A DNA stretch of 64,000 bases from Desmodus rotundus. Its lineage: Eukaryota; Chordata; Mammalia; Chiroptera; Phyllostomidae. Shown here piece after piece: positions 38,795-50,984 of the stretch. The translations under genes were made by a program, and so were the position numbers. The notes below the pieces were generated by a model, which saw only the letters and a program-made list of their open reading frames with translations, searched no databases and was not told the DNA's origin. The DNA is taken from positions 86,568,797-86,632,796 of the forward strand of contig NC_071392.1 of assembly GCF_022682495.2 (NCBI RefSeq), in the 5' to 3' direction. The first letter of the stretch is position 1. Every line of letters starts with the position of its first letter.

Positions 38795-41700
38795 TTAAAT
38801 CACTTTGTTGATGCAAATAAATTACACAACAAAAGAATGTAGAGATGTGGAACAGATTTCCCTCCTTTTCCTGTTCCTTTGGCACAAGTATCCCTTCCCC
38901 TCTCCTTTTACTTTATGGATCCGTGGTAACAGATCTCAGAACTTATACGCAAGGCACATTTCAAATGAGGGATTTATTGCTGCATATATCAAAAATGCAA
39001 ATGTACCCAAATCAGATTGTTTGTTACACAAAAAAGTGACAGATTTCTTATTTTGTAGAGATAGAAAAATACCTAATCTGATCACAGTTCTACCACTCCT
39101 AGTACCTTTGAAGTCTTCATAGAAATATTTTAACACGATTTACTAAGTGAGTGTTTCTAGTAACACATCTATTCTTTTAGCTAAACAATGATCACTAAAT
39201 GCAAATAGTAATAATAGCTTAAGTAATTCAGCAATTCGGTCTTACTATGAAATAACTAGAAACTGAAAAACAATCACAAATTTTTACTGCTAACTAATGT
39301 AAGAATTTCACTTTATAATCTTAGAACTTGACTATGCTCTTTTGCCAACTGAGCACAAACAATAATAAGCTAATTCTTCTTCCTGGTTGGGGAAGAAAGG
39401 GGGGTTGCTGTCTAAAGGGTTTGAGCAGAAAGAAGGGGAGAAAAATTAGGGATAATATTTCTAGGAAAAAAGATGGAAGAAGAACCACTGGGTTTATGTT
39501 AAGAGCAAGACTTGAAAAATTCATGCCGGGCCTTCTTCAGGCCCAGAGTTACGACGTGTGGGACAAAGCAGGTGAAAGAGCGGAATGCCTCAGGAGGTGA
39601 ACAAACACCTTATTAACTACCACATGTCTGTCACCGGGCATTTGTAGAAGTAAATTAATGTTAGCCTTTAAAACATAATTTAGGAAGGCATAAAAAAGCT
39701 CACTTTTAAAAATAATTAAAAGGTGGCCAGCTGCTCTGGAGTCGAGTCAGACGATGGAATGGCGGTAAGAGATAAGCCCAGGGGAGTCAGAGGCCCCAAG
39801 GAGCCGGGCACGGGACAGGGCAGAGTCCCGAGTGAAGGGCAGCATCGAGGGGGTTAGGGCTGAGTGGGCTAATCCTAGCTTCCGTGTTCAAGGTCATTCC
39901 CCTTCTCTGCTGAGAGCAGGTTGGGGGAGACAAGAGTAGAAGTAAAGAGCTTAGTCAGGAGGCTATCGCAGAGCCCAGGGAAGACGGTGGTTTGTAGCAT
40001 GTAAGGCAGGGAAATGCAGGTGTATTTCAAGACCTATCTGGGAGGAAGACACCTGGGTTGGCTAAGACACTGGGCGGGAGGCTGGTGAAAGGCAATCAGA
40101 GATGACCCTCGGGTTCCTGTCTGGAGCAACAAGCAAACACTGGTACTGTTTACGACTGTTCCGTGCAACAGTGCAGCCAGAATTAGAACCGAGGTCCACC
40201 TGGGAATAAAGGCCATGTCATTTTCGTGACATGGAAAGCTTTCACCGTGCATCTGAGATGCTCAGTAAAGCAAACTGAAGTGTGAGGGTGTGACAACAAA
40301 GGCCTGGACTCTGAGACACCGACTTCCCCGGTCACAATCGCGCACATGGTGTCTGCAGTGCAACGGGACACGTGGCAAGGGCCATGGAGATGCTCGCCTC
40401 TACGGACTGAGAGCCCACGCAGAGGGCCGACTTCAGGGCTTACTAAAAGATGACGGAGAACGGGCTGAAGAGATACTGCTCTAAATGTTACAGTCACTTT
40501 TATCGACTTGAGCATCCCGGAGAAAACACAGTCTGCCTTCAGTCTCCCTCAGGGTCCACTCAGGGGATGCCACGCAGAAGCTTAAACAGAGGAAGCCATG
40601 CAGGAAAGCAGCTGGGGTGTGGGAAAATGGCTCACAGCGACGGGAGTAACGGAGGGGTGAAAGCAGAGAGCAGGTGTTGGAAGCGGACAACGCCGGAAAG
40701 GGCTCGGCGGTGGGACGAGCTGGAAAGTCTCCCCCCGATGAGCTCTGGACTCCATTCACAGGGAGGTGCTGGCCGTGGAACTCACTGTGAAGCCCCCTGA
40801 AAAGGTGCTGGAGAAAGCCAGTCAAGGAGGGTGTCCCACCTGGCAGTAATCTGTTGAGACACCACCTGATAGGGGTGCCGGGGGAAGCTGACCAAAAGGG
40901 AAGGTGACAGGTACGACTGACCCCAGGCACTGCAGAAAGACTGGGGGCTGCCATGAGAAAGACATGGGGACTGGGAGAGAAGCCCCACCGTCCAGCAATG
41001 CCCTTCCCCTGCCCTCTGCTGACACCACGGGGTGTCCTGCTCACTGCAGGGGAGAAACACTTGAAGGGCTGGTCCATGACCACAGAGCGGGTTGGGTCAT
41101 GGAGGCCTGAGGCAGAACTGTCAGGTAATAAATCGGTAACTTTGTGAAAGTTTTCTGACAGTGAATGTTTATTCAGTTGGTCATTTCCCAACTGTTTCGA
41201 TACCCTGAAATCTAAAGGAGTCCCTTCCTGCTTCCCCTTCCGAGGGCTCGCTGTCTCCTGGGGGCCCTCAAGCCCAGTGCCACCTGGCACAGCAGCCTTC
41301 CGTAAGCGCTGGTTGCCCTGAACCGAGATGCACCACAGCCAAGCCATCTTTAAAAGACGCAGGCTACTCCAGATTTTAAAAGTCACGATTTACCTTAACT
41401 CACGAGGGTACACAAGGTCCTATGGGACACTGAATTTATTAGGTATTTTCCCAGAGGGGACTAAAAGCCTAGCCTGAAATACACAGGACGAAGTAAATTC
41501 AGTTACACAATGTACTTCTGTACTTGCGTACATCACGGGGCACTTCTCCACCTGGGCGCCTTTTGCAGCGAAGGACTGAAATAATTCACGTGAAGTGTAC
41601 CGATAAAGGAAAATATCTCATGTTTTTAATCCTAAATTTTTCCTTTCAAAAAATATATAGACCCGAAGGAGATCCTCTGGATGTGTAAAACATTAAATTC

Positions 41701-41859
41701 AGAACCATACATCAAAGGGTAAGATAACACTGCTGTGACCTCCAATGCGAACTGCCAGTCTGTATCATCCAGCACTCTGTGTTATGAAAAAATTACGTGA
41801 GATTGCGTTCCCTAGCCCCTAGGTCTTGCTCTCATGACTGACCAAACTGCAGTTGGTTT

Positions 41860-42430
41860 GATTCTTACAGTTTTTCAACTTTTACATGGTATGCATGTGC
41901 ATCAATGAACACTATGTATTACTGTGTGATGTGCTTTTAATTTTCTTAAAAAGTGTTCCAAAGTTCACTTTTATGACTCAACATTATGTTTTTGAGGGAA
42001 AACACTAATTTAATTCACCAGATGCATTTAACTCCTGTAGAGAGTTAATGAATGTGTCAAAAATATCTGTTCTCCTATTAATAGACATTTAGTTGGTTGG
42101 TATATTTTTACTATTTTAAAAAATGCTGCACAGGAACTACTATAAAGGACACATGGACAAAATCAAGGGGGAGGGGGAGGGGGGAGGGAGGTGGGTTCAG
42201 CTGGGGTGGGGTGGAGGGATGGGGAGAAAAGGCACACAACTGTAATTGAATAACAATACAATTTTTTTTAAATGCTGCGATTATCATTTACATGCCTCCT
42301 TGTGCACAAAGAAAACCTTATCTCAATGGTATCTACCTAAGTGGACAATCACTGGATCTTGGAATATGCACACTATTATTTTTACTACATAAAAGCGAAT
42401 CACTATCCAGATTGTATTGATTCACACAAT
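41860..42430 (-). mobile_element. Old antisense L1, interrupted by a younger L1
   Basis: The left part (TTAATAGACATTTAGTTGGT, TGGTATATTTTTACTATTTT, AAAAAATGCTGC) continues after the insertion with GATTATCATTTACATGCCTC. Together they read like the antisense 3' region of an old L1 (the landmark of rest-of-element being ATGCTGCNATNAACAT). The host element is split at 42121-42278. Confidence 0.45.
42130..42269 (+). mobile_element. 5'-truncated young L1 3' end with target duplication
   Basis: The 140-bp insert contains GGACACATGGACAAAATCAA, a G-rich tract with GGGAGGGAGGTGGGTTCAGC, TGGGGTGGGGTGGAGGGATG, and ACTGTAATTGAATAACAATA then an A/T tail. This is the bat L1 3' UTR. AAATGCTGC occurs directly before (42121-42129) and after (42270-42278), a 9-bp target duplication. 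Confidence 0.8.
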
Positions 42431-42934
42431 TCACACTTATCGATTTTTTATTTGTTCATCAGCAAACTAAAGCAGACACACTGACCTCTTACAGAGGTGC
42501 CCATGGGACTTGATTGTACATTTGAATACAACTACTGTGGTGGCAGCAGCTTAGTCTCTCAGTAAAAGTTGAAAGGTGCTGACTGTCCAGTGCTGTGAAT
42601 CAGGGACACCAGCTGGAAAGTACACCCTGGATGGAGACGGGCCGCCCTCTTTATTTCTGCTTTCTGTCCTCTGCAATAAACCCTTGGCAACTTATCTCTT
42701 CCAAGCATGCCCCCACTGCCCTCTACATTAGTCAGTGTGCCTTAGTTCTTTTCACAGGAGGCGCTGATGTCATTAGTGATCAGCACCAACCTCTGTATAA
42801 TCTCCCCACTGGATTCTGTCCACTCATTTGCTCGTTTGTATAGTGCCCCAACTGAAGGGGCACCAACTGCAGCCAGAAACACAGCAACACCCAGGCACGC
42901 TCCCGCTCTCAAGGGGGCTGCAGTCTAGAGCCGA

Positions 42935-44475
42935 GCAGTGTGGTGTATTACACAGTGTGGGGCACACCGTGCAGTGTGGGGTGTTGTGCAGTGTGGAGCA
43001 TACTGTGCAGTGTGGGGTGTCATGCAGTGGGGGGCACACTGTGCAGTGTGGGATGTCGTGCAGTGTAGGGCACTATATAGTGTGGGGCACACCGTCCAGT
43101 GTGGGGCACTATATAGTGTGGGGCACACTGTGCAGTGTGGGGCACTATATAGTGGGGGGCACACCGTGCAGTGTGGGGCACTATATAGTGTGGGGCGCTG
43201 TGTAGTGGGGGGGCACTATATAGTGGGGGGCACACCGTGCAGTGTGGGGCACTATATAGTGTGGGGCACTGTGTAGTGGGGGGCACTATATAGTGTGGCG
43301 CACACCGTGCAGTGTGGGGCACTATATAGTGTGGGGCACTGTGTAGTGGGGGGCACTATATAGTGTGGGGCACACCGTGCAGTGGGGGGCACTATATAGT
43401 GTGGGGCACACCGTGCAGTGGGGGGCACTATATAGTGTGGGGCACACCGTGCAGTGGGGGGCACTATATAGTGTGGGGCACACCGTGCAGTGGGGGGCAC
43501 TATATAGTGTGGGGCACACCGTGCAGTGGGGGGCACTATATAGTGTGGGCATTGTGTAGTGGGGGGCACTATATAGTGTGGGGCACACCGTTCAGTGTGG
43601 GGTACTATATAGTGTGGGGCACACCGTTCAGTGTGGGGCACTATATAGTGTGGGGCACACCGTGCAGTGGGGGGCACTATATAGTGTGGGGCACTGTGTA
43701 GTGGGGGGCACTATATAGTGTGGGGCACTGTGTAGTGGGGGGCACTATATAGTGTGGGCATTGTGTAGTGGGGGGCACTATATAGTGTGGGGCACACCGT
43801 TCAGTGTGGGGTACTATATAGTGTGGGGCACACCATGCAGTGGGGGGCACTATATAGTGTGGGGCACACCGTGCAGTGTGGGGCACTATATAGTGGGGGG
43901 CACCGTACAGTGTGGGGCACTATATAGTGTGGGGCACACTGTGCAGTGGGGGGCACTATATAGTGTGGGGCACACCATGCAGTGGGGGGCACTATATAGT
44001 GTGGGGCACCGTGCAGTGTGGGGCACTATATAGTGTGGGGCACACCGTGCAGTGTGGGGCACTATATAGTGTGGGGCACTGTGTAGTGGGGGGCACTATA
44101 TAGTGTGGGGCACACCGTGCAGTGTGGGGCACTATATAGTGTGGGGCACTGTGTAGTGGGGGGCACTATATAGTGTGGGGCACTGTGTAGTGGGGGGCAC
44201 TATATAGTGTGGGCACTGTGTAGTGGGGGACACTATATAGTGTGGGGCACACCGTTCAGTGTGGGGTACTATATAGTGTGGGGCACACCGTGCAGTGTGG
44301 GGCACTATATAGTGGGGGGCACCATACAGTGTGGGGCACTATATAGTGTGGGGCACACTGTGCAGTGGGGGCACTATATAGTGTGGGGCACACCATGCAG
44401 TGGGGGGCACTATATAGTGTGGGGCACCGTGCAGTGTGGGGCACTATATAGTGTGGGGCACACCGTGCAGTGTGG
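42935..44475. repeat. Minisatellite (VNTR), 36-bp unit, about 1.54 kb
   Basis: The array is built of two related half-units of about 18 bp: GTGCAGTGTGGGGCAC and TATATAGTGTGGGGCACACC. About 40 copies of the palindrome ACTATATAGT are present by eye. The first 130 bp (42935-43070) consist only of the GTGCAGTGTGGGG-type half-unit and its variants (GTGTTGTGCA, GTGTCATGCA). The TATATA variant appears only from about 43073 and then dominates. Higher-order variants include a GGGGGG form and a CACTGTGTAGTGG form. Strand asymmetry is extreme: the + strand is G-rich. Open frames through it on both strands are artefacts of the 36-bp period being a multiple of three. Confidence 0.98.
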
Positions 44476-47400
44476 CAGCCTCTAGCCACTCTGGCCCTGG
44501 GCAGCTGAGATGTGCTGTAAGTATAAAACAAACACTGCATGTTTTTAGACTTAGTACAAAAAGAATATAAAATTTATCATTAATAATTTTTACACTGGTT
44601 ATATGTTAAAGCAATAATATTCTGAATATACTAGCTTAAATAAGACAGCATTTCACTCTCTCCTCTCTTTACCTTTTAACGTGGCTGTAAGAAAATTTAA
44701 GCGTGTATCTGTGGCTCACATTGCATCTGCTTTAACCAGTGCTGGTCAAGAAGGTGTGAGACAGGACAATAACACAGTGAGATGATTCCCGAGTGGGCTA
44801 ATTGCAAGCTCACGGGAGCACGCAGAAAGGACAGAGTCAGCTCAGAAAAACACAGGAGCTGAGACCACGAACAATAAAGATAACGTCTTCATATCACTTT
44901 AAAAGTATGAGCTTGCTGAGTGGAAAGGGAGGCCGAGAATGGGATCATTCCGGACAGAAGGCCAGAGGCGGCGAGAGCACAAACTACCCAGGAGACTGGG
45001 CTGGTCCGCGGAGACTGGGCTGGATCGCTCACATTATCCCTGGCAACCCTGGGCACGACCTGCCTTTTGATTTGGAGTAACGACAGTAATCACCTTTTCA
45101 TGTTATTCTTTCTTGAGTGCATCCTTACACAATTGAGACACAGCACTGCGCACACAGAAAATAAATGTGACTCACTGTCTGCCTCATAGTGCCTACCGCC
45201 TACTCCCACACTCTCGGCATCACCACATCTGAAAACAGGGGGCCGCGTCAGTCACACCCATGGTAAGGGACCACAGCGCCCAGAACGAAGCCTCTCTGGT
45301 CCATTACGCATATGGACCCGCTATGTCCCAGAGGAAGAAGACACTAGTATTTTATAACCTCGGGGCTCTTGCACAAGTCTTGGCTCAAATCTACACGAGA
45401 ACACTAGGACTTTCATGTTATAGTAATTCTAAAAAATGCATAATATCATAGCTTGCTTATCTCTGCTCTAGAGTCTATAGGTAACTTTTTAAAAAATTGA
45501 GACAAAATTGATGCAAAATTAGAATGTTAGCCAGCTCTGAGATACAGTAAGTTGCACAAAGATAAGAGTAGGAATGCCTTTTATGTGTTCTGGTCCTTTC
45601 TCACACGCCATGCATCCCTGAAAAACACTTTTATTCAGGTGAAAAATAAAATCAATGGAAGGTAAAAAGAGCAAAAAGAAAAATAGTGATATTTGTTGTT
45701 AGATGATAGTTTTTTTTTTTAACAGGACCTAAAAAAGAATTAATTCCAACAGCTGGAAATTGCATTTGGCCCAGGTTGCAGAGAGGCCGCCGCTGCTATT
45801 TGCAAACATGATGAATGGAGCCCAGCTTGCAAGCATGATGGCTAAAAATAAATATTTCATTATGCAAAATGTGTTTCATTGTTGTGCATGTAAATTTGAA
45901 ACAATGAAAAACTCTGCATGGCAGACACATGCTGTTAGTCACTTTCAGTGACTGGCAGGTGGTGGGGTGTTGTGCTTTGTTTCCCCCTTTTTTGGCTGCA
46001 GTGCATTTGAAAGTAACTTTCGGTATTTGATGAGAGAAACTGAAATAACCATCTCCTTTCCCACCAAAGTACGTAACTTTTTTCTCCCTACAGCTTTGAT
46101 CCTTGGCACTCAAAAAGCAATACTAAGTAGAATTCAATAATAAAAGGCAACCAGTGCCTCGGGACAGAAAGGCAGGCAAATAAAAGATACTTCTATTTTC
46201 TTTAAAAAGATGTATTCAAGCTTGTTTTAATAATTCATAAAATATGCACCCTCATAAATGCACAAAGAAGGACAAGATAGCCCCGAGAATGAACTGAGCT
46301 GGAACTATTGATCTCTACACTGTTTTTAAGAAGTGCATTACCATGGTGTGCCCTGAATCAAAACATCCTCACCGTGTGCTGTTGCCCACCCCCTCTTGTC
46401 CCCAGTCAACCCACTGGGAACCAGAGACCGTGAAATTCAGTCCTTGAGTCCAGCAATTAACCATCAGAGGACGTCACCAAGCAATGGAAGGAGCCAAGAA
46501 GCCAAATTCTAAATATTACTCTTCAAATGGCTTTTGTTAGCTGGAATAAATTACTGAAAAGTTTAAAGAAAAAAAATTTAAAAAGACAGCAGAGTGGAGA
46601 AGGCTCTGTCCTCTCTCCTTCCCAAAGCTACAGAATGAAACAGAAATGGGAATTCCATCTTAGGGAAAATTAGGCAAAACCTCTCCCCCAATCACATGAC
46701 CTGTGAAAGAGCTGCCACAGGCAGCGGAACACAAGCAGGGGTCCAGGAAGACGCTGAGAGGAGGCCTCTGGCTCAAGATTCAAACACAAAACCCTTGTAG
46801 CTGAGGCCAGGTAGGCAGGACTGAACGGTGGACAGCCTCGGGCTCCTGCTGAGGTGGCATCAGAGAGCAGGCGCTCCACACTCAACACACAACCCCGAGC
46901 TGTAAAGTGCGGCTGTGGGCAGGGAAGAATCCCTGCTCCCTCTGCTCTCCCAGCCCCACACCCACCAGTTTCAACTCAGGAGTCCAAGGGGGACTCTAGT
47001 CACTCAAAGGCCAATAAAAAGGATTGAGCACAGGCTCTAGAATGAACCAAGAAGTTAAAGGAAAGAGAGAAGGAGGACAGACAAGGGAGGGAAGAAGAAA
47101 GCGACAGGAAAAAAGAAAAACATGACAAAAGTCACCAGAAAAATGCTGCCATCAAGCAAATGAAAACCAGGACTAGAGATACCACTGCAACCCAAAGAAC
47201 TTAATGAGAAAGGAAAAACACCAAAGGGATACAAGGGCTCTCGAAAGACAGGGCAAACTCATGGAAGATGAATAATGAGCCCACAGGGCTCATCAAAGCA
47301 ATTAAATCCAAACAAGACGGGGTTTGGCGCAGAGTGAGTGTAAGTGAAACAGTCTGTAAAAAGGACAAAGCAGTGTGTATTATTAAAAAACAAAAACCCT

Positions 47401-48858
47401 AGATGGTCAGCCAGAATAGTCCGTGTATACATGGTATTTAAGAGTTTTAATCAACAGGTATATGTGAAATTCATACTATGTGTCCAATAGCTCTGAAAAC
47501 CCCCTGACTTAAAAAAAAAGTCTTCCCAGTTTAGAAACAAAAATCCCTAGGAAAATTGAAATACAAGAAAAAGTACAACCAAAGACTCCCTACCATCAAC
47601 TAGTTACACTTACGTAAATTCTGAAAAGAATCGTCAGTACAGGCCTTGACCGGAGAGAAGGAAACGGGCTGGACTCTGACGGAAATGCGGAGCAGGTGTC
47701 AGAGGAGCGAGGGGGCAGATCTGCAGACCGCGCAGAGGGCGTACATCCCAGCAGAGAGGCGAGAACGAGCTTGGCCCAGCACACAGGAAGGGCGCTCTGG
47801 GAGCGGCTGCAAAGGTTCATGTTGGTAAATGAAACAAGAGGAGATGAGGACAGGCTCAGCTTATGGGAGAAACTGAATGGGGTGGAGCAAAGCCTGCAGC
47901 TTCTGCAAAGAGATGGGGTGAAAGGCAGGAGGGGCGGCCCAGGAGAGGAATGGCAGCAGAAGAGAAAATGGGATCCGAGAAAACAGCTTGAGAGACATGC
48001 AAGGCCCGGTCGAGGGAGATGGCTGCAGTGGGCGGACAGAGTTAAAAGTCAGTTACACAGCCACTGAAAGCATAAAATGAATCAACAGATATTGAGCACG
48101 TATCAGGAAGTAGGGAAGGGAGAAAAGGGAAGCATCAAAGATGATGCGATGTTTCTCTATCTAGGAAAGCAGAAGAAAGATTGGCAGCACATTTGACCAC
48201 AGCATCTGAGACATAAAAACTCCGTCTGTCTCGCATCTTCCCTGGGCATCTGGTTAATTCCTGCACGCCGAGTGAGGCCCTCTGGCATTTTTCAGCAGGA
48301 GAAGCTTAAGTATGTTACACTAATATTAAGTGAAACTGCATAAGACAAAGACCAGAACAAACTCTTTTAAAAACGTCCTTATTTGTGGCGGGAACGGAAT
48401 GATACCTGGCATTTGCTGTCCCATAGTCCAGTGGGGGAGTGCATACATGAGGCAGGACTGGCCAGCAGCTGCTGCACATGGATGGTGACGAGTACACAGG
48501 GCACGCGCAACTGTCCTCTCCACGTACGTAGGGACAGAGGGTTCCCCACCGCGTTTATCGCGTCACAGGAAGCAGCCACGCAGAGCTCCCTTCTCAAGGA
48601 AATTACTGTAAATGTGAGAATGTCATTTGCAAACAACTGTGACTGAAAGACAAGTCTAACATTGCAGCCATCACTAAACATAACTGCAAAAGATTAAAAC
48701 AAAAATCTAAAAAACCCTACCTATACTGCCCTTCCATATACCTCTGTGCTGTAGCTGAGGTCAAGATGAATGAGCACACAGAAAAGGTTATTCAAATGTT
48801 AGGTCCTCAAAAAACACCTATGGTTTAGTATCACAAGACATGAACAGCAAGCTCAGGT

Positions 48859-48896
48859 GGTGTGTGTGTGTGTATATATATTTATATATATATATA
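48859..48896. repeat. (TG)n(TA)n microsatellite
   Basis: About seven TG units pass into an imperfect TATA tract. Confidence 0.9.
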
Positions 48897-49418
48897 GTCA
48901 AGCACTACATGTATCATATGTTACTTTGGGTCAAACATATTTAGGAAAGTTTACACCTCGGGTAGCTGTAACTATGGGCCTAAATCTTAACTGATAGGAA
49001 TATTTTATCTTTTGTCATTGCATCTTAACAGCAGTGTGACATAACTGGAGGGCATGAACACCAAGTATTAATTATTCATCTTAAGCTGTAAGATTCAGCA
49101 AAGAGTTCTTAACCAAGTGTAAGGGTAACCAAGACCCTGAGATCATCTACAATGCAGCAGCTCCCCGTGCTTCTGCTCCCTTCCAATGGCTTCAGGATGC
49201 ACGACGTGAACATTTAAGCCCTCAGTGATGCTGAATGCGTGGGATCCCAAATGTGAGCCCCTGCTAAAAATCAAAAAATTTAAACAGGACAGGATCCAAA
49301 GATGCTAAACGTGAAAAATGTTGTATCACCTTAAAAAAGATCAATGTAACTAGACAAATACTTTACAGTCTCACTTTTTTCTCTAGTCAGCTTTGTTAAA
49401 CACCTAAAACCAGATTTT

Positions 49419-49657
49419 TAAAAAACCGTGTAAGAAATTCCTTTTTTTTAAAAAAGATTTTATTTATTTATTTTTAGAGAGAGAGAAAGGGAGGGAGATG
49501 GAGAGGGAGAAAAATATCAGTGTGTGGTTGCCTCTCCCACACCCCCTACTGGGGACCTGGCCTGCAACCCAGGCATGTGCCCTGATTGGGAACAGAACTG
49601 GCGACCCTTTGGTTCATAGGCCAACGCTCAATCCACTGAGCCACACCAGCCAGGGCC
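49419..49657 (-). mobile_element. VES-type bat SINE with target-site duplication
   Basis: Read on the minus strand, it begins GCCCTGGCTGGTGTGGCTCA and continues GTGGATTGAGCGTTGGCC and TGAACCAAAGGGTCGCCAG. It passes through the CTCTC tract into an A-rich tail with TAAATAAATAAAATC. AAAACCAGATTTT (49406-49418) and AAAACCAGACTTT (49658-49670) form a 13-bp flanking duplication with one mismatch. If that duplication is right, about 20 bp of non-SINE sequence lie between the A-rich tail and the duplication. Confidence 0.85.
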
Positions 49658-49689
49658 AAAACCAGACTTTATGTGCTAACAGCATTTGA

Positions 49690-50095
49690 GGGCCGGAGGT
49701 AAGAGTTGGACAGTGAAGAAGGATGATAAGAAAAAAACTGATTTGTTCACAACATGGTGTCGGAGGAGAGCTCTGCAGGTCCCCTGCACCCGCAGAGACG
49801 GGCCAGTGCATCCTAGAGCATCGCTGGAGGCCAAACTGGCAAAGCTGAAGCTGTCCTGTTTCTGACACACCTTGAGAAGGCAGGTTCTTTGGAAAAGACA
49901 AGGGTGCTGGGAAGAAGAGAAGGCGGCAGGAAGAGGGGAAGACCAGATAGGAGATGGACTGACTCCAGAAAAGAAGCCACAGTCAGAGTCTGCAGGGCTG
50001 CGCGGGGCTGGGGAGGACGGGACACTGTGGACGTTGCCCATCCGTGGGTCTCCGGGAGTCGGAGCCGACTCAACGGCTCGTGACACATGCACAAC
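49690..50095 (+). pseudogene. RTE/BovB-like LINE 3' fragment, degenerate
   Basis: The + strand shows AGAGTTGGACAGTGAAGAAG, GGCCAAACTGGCAAAGCTGA, TTTGGAAAAGACAAGGGTGC and GGAGTCGGAGCCGACTCAAC, in the order of the end of the reverse transcriptase ORF and short tail of RTE/BovB LINEs. In translation LGRREGGRKRGRPDRRW parallels the basic C-terminal region of that family. Stops and frame changes show it is dead. It directly follows the VES SINE. Confidence 0.55.
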
Positions 50096-50244
50096 AGTGT
50101 TTAAAGGAGTATGTTTTCTATAAAGAAAAACTTAAACCACTAGGTTTTTATTATACCTTGTAATCATGAACTTTTCATATAGTAAGAGGAAATAAATCAC
50201 AGAAAGTTTTGTTGTATTATATATAGGTACATAAAAATTAAGAG

Positions 50245-50400
50245 TTGAATCCCAGCTGGGCTGCTTGTTACGTAAACTTGAGCAAGTGTGATTTGCTGTG
50301 ACCTCGAGCAAATCACTGAATCTCTTTGTCTCGATTCCCTCAGCTGTTAAGTGGGGACAATAAGAAGGAGCACCTACTCCCTAAGGTTTGTCTGTTTTGT
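50245..50400 (+). repeat. MIR SINE
   Basis: CTGGGCTGCTTGTTACGTAA, AGCAAATCACTGAATCTCTT and AGTGGGGACAATAAGAAGGA follow MIR order over more than 120 bp. Confidence 0.65.
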
Positions 50401-50689
50401 ACTAGACAAAAACCAAGCTGCAGCACTTCTGCCGAAGGGGTGCTTTTAGACACGCACACAAAATACTACTCCCCACATTCCTCTACTACAGAAGACGGCT
50501 CAAACTGATTACGATAAGGCAGAGAATTAATTCTCAAATAATAGGTTCCATTTCAGTAAACACAATCTCACACACACACATGCATAACACACACAATTAG
50601 AAAAAAATACTCTGGGGTGTTCAAGGGGGATATTTTGGGACAGTATCATTACAGACACTATATTATCATTTTCCTTTAGTGCTCTTTTC

Positions 50690-50915
50690 TTTTTTCTTTT
50701 TAAAAATTTATTAAAATTTTTAAAAAGTTCACTCATTTTGCCCACCCCTCACCCAATCTGTTCTCTGTATCTATAGTTTTTTTATATATATATTCCACAT
50801 ATGAGTGAGATCATACATAGTTGTCATTACCTGTCTTACTTCACTTAGCTAAATGCCCTTGAGGTCCATCCATGCTGTCACAAATGGCAAGATTTCATTC
50901 TTTTTTATGGCTGAG
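50690..50915 (-). mobile_element. L1 3' end (3' part of an inverted insertion)
   Basis: Read on the minus strand, it has ATGGATGGACCTCAAGGGCA, then ATGATCTCACTCATATGTGG, AACAGATTGGGTGAGGGGTG and an A-rich 3' end at about 50690. This is the L1 ORF2 end and 3' UTR in minus orientation. Confidence 0.7.
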
Positions 50916-50919
50916 TAAC

Positions 50920-50921
<2 letters not shown>

Positions 50922-50956
<35 letters not shown>
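50922..50956. repeat. (CA)n microsatellite
   Basis: About 16 CA units lie exactly between the two oppositely oriented L1 segments. Confidence 0.95.
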
Positions 50957-50958
<2 letters not shown>

Positions 50959-50984
50959 CCCCAAAAGAAACTGAAGCTATTTTT

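Noticed and set aside
42935..44475. CRISPR-like array because of regular direct repeats
   Set aside because: There are no unique spacers; units and 'spacers' are the same degenerate sequence, in a mammalian intron. It is a minisatellite.
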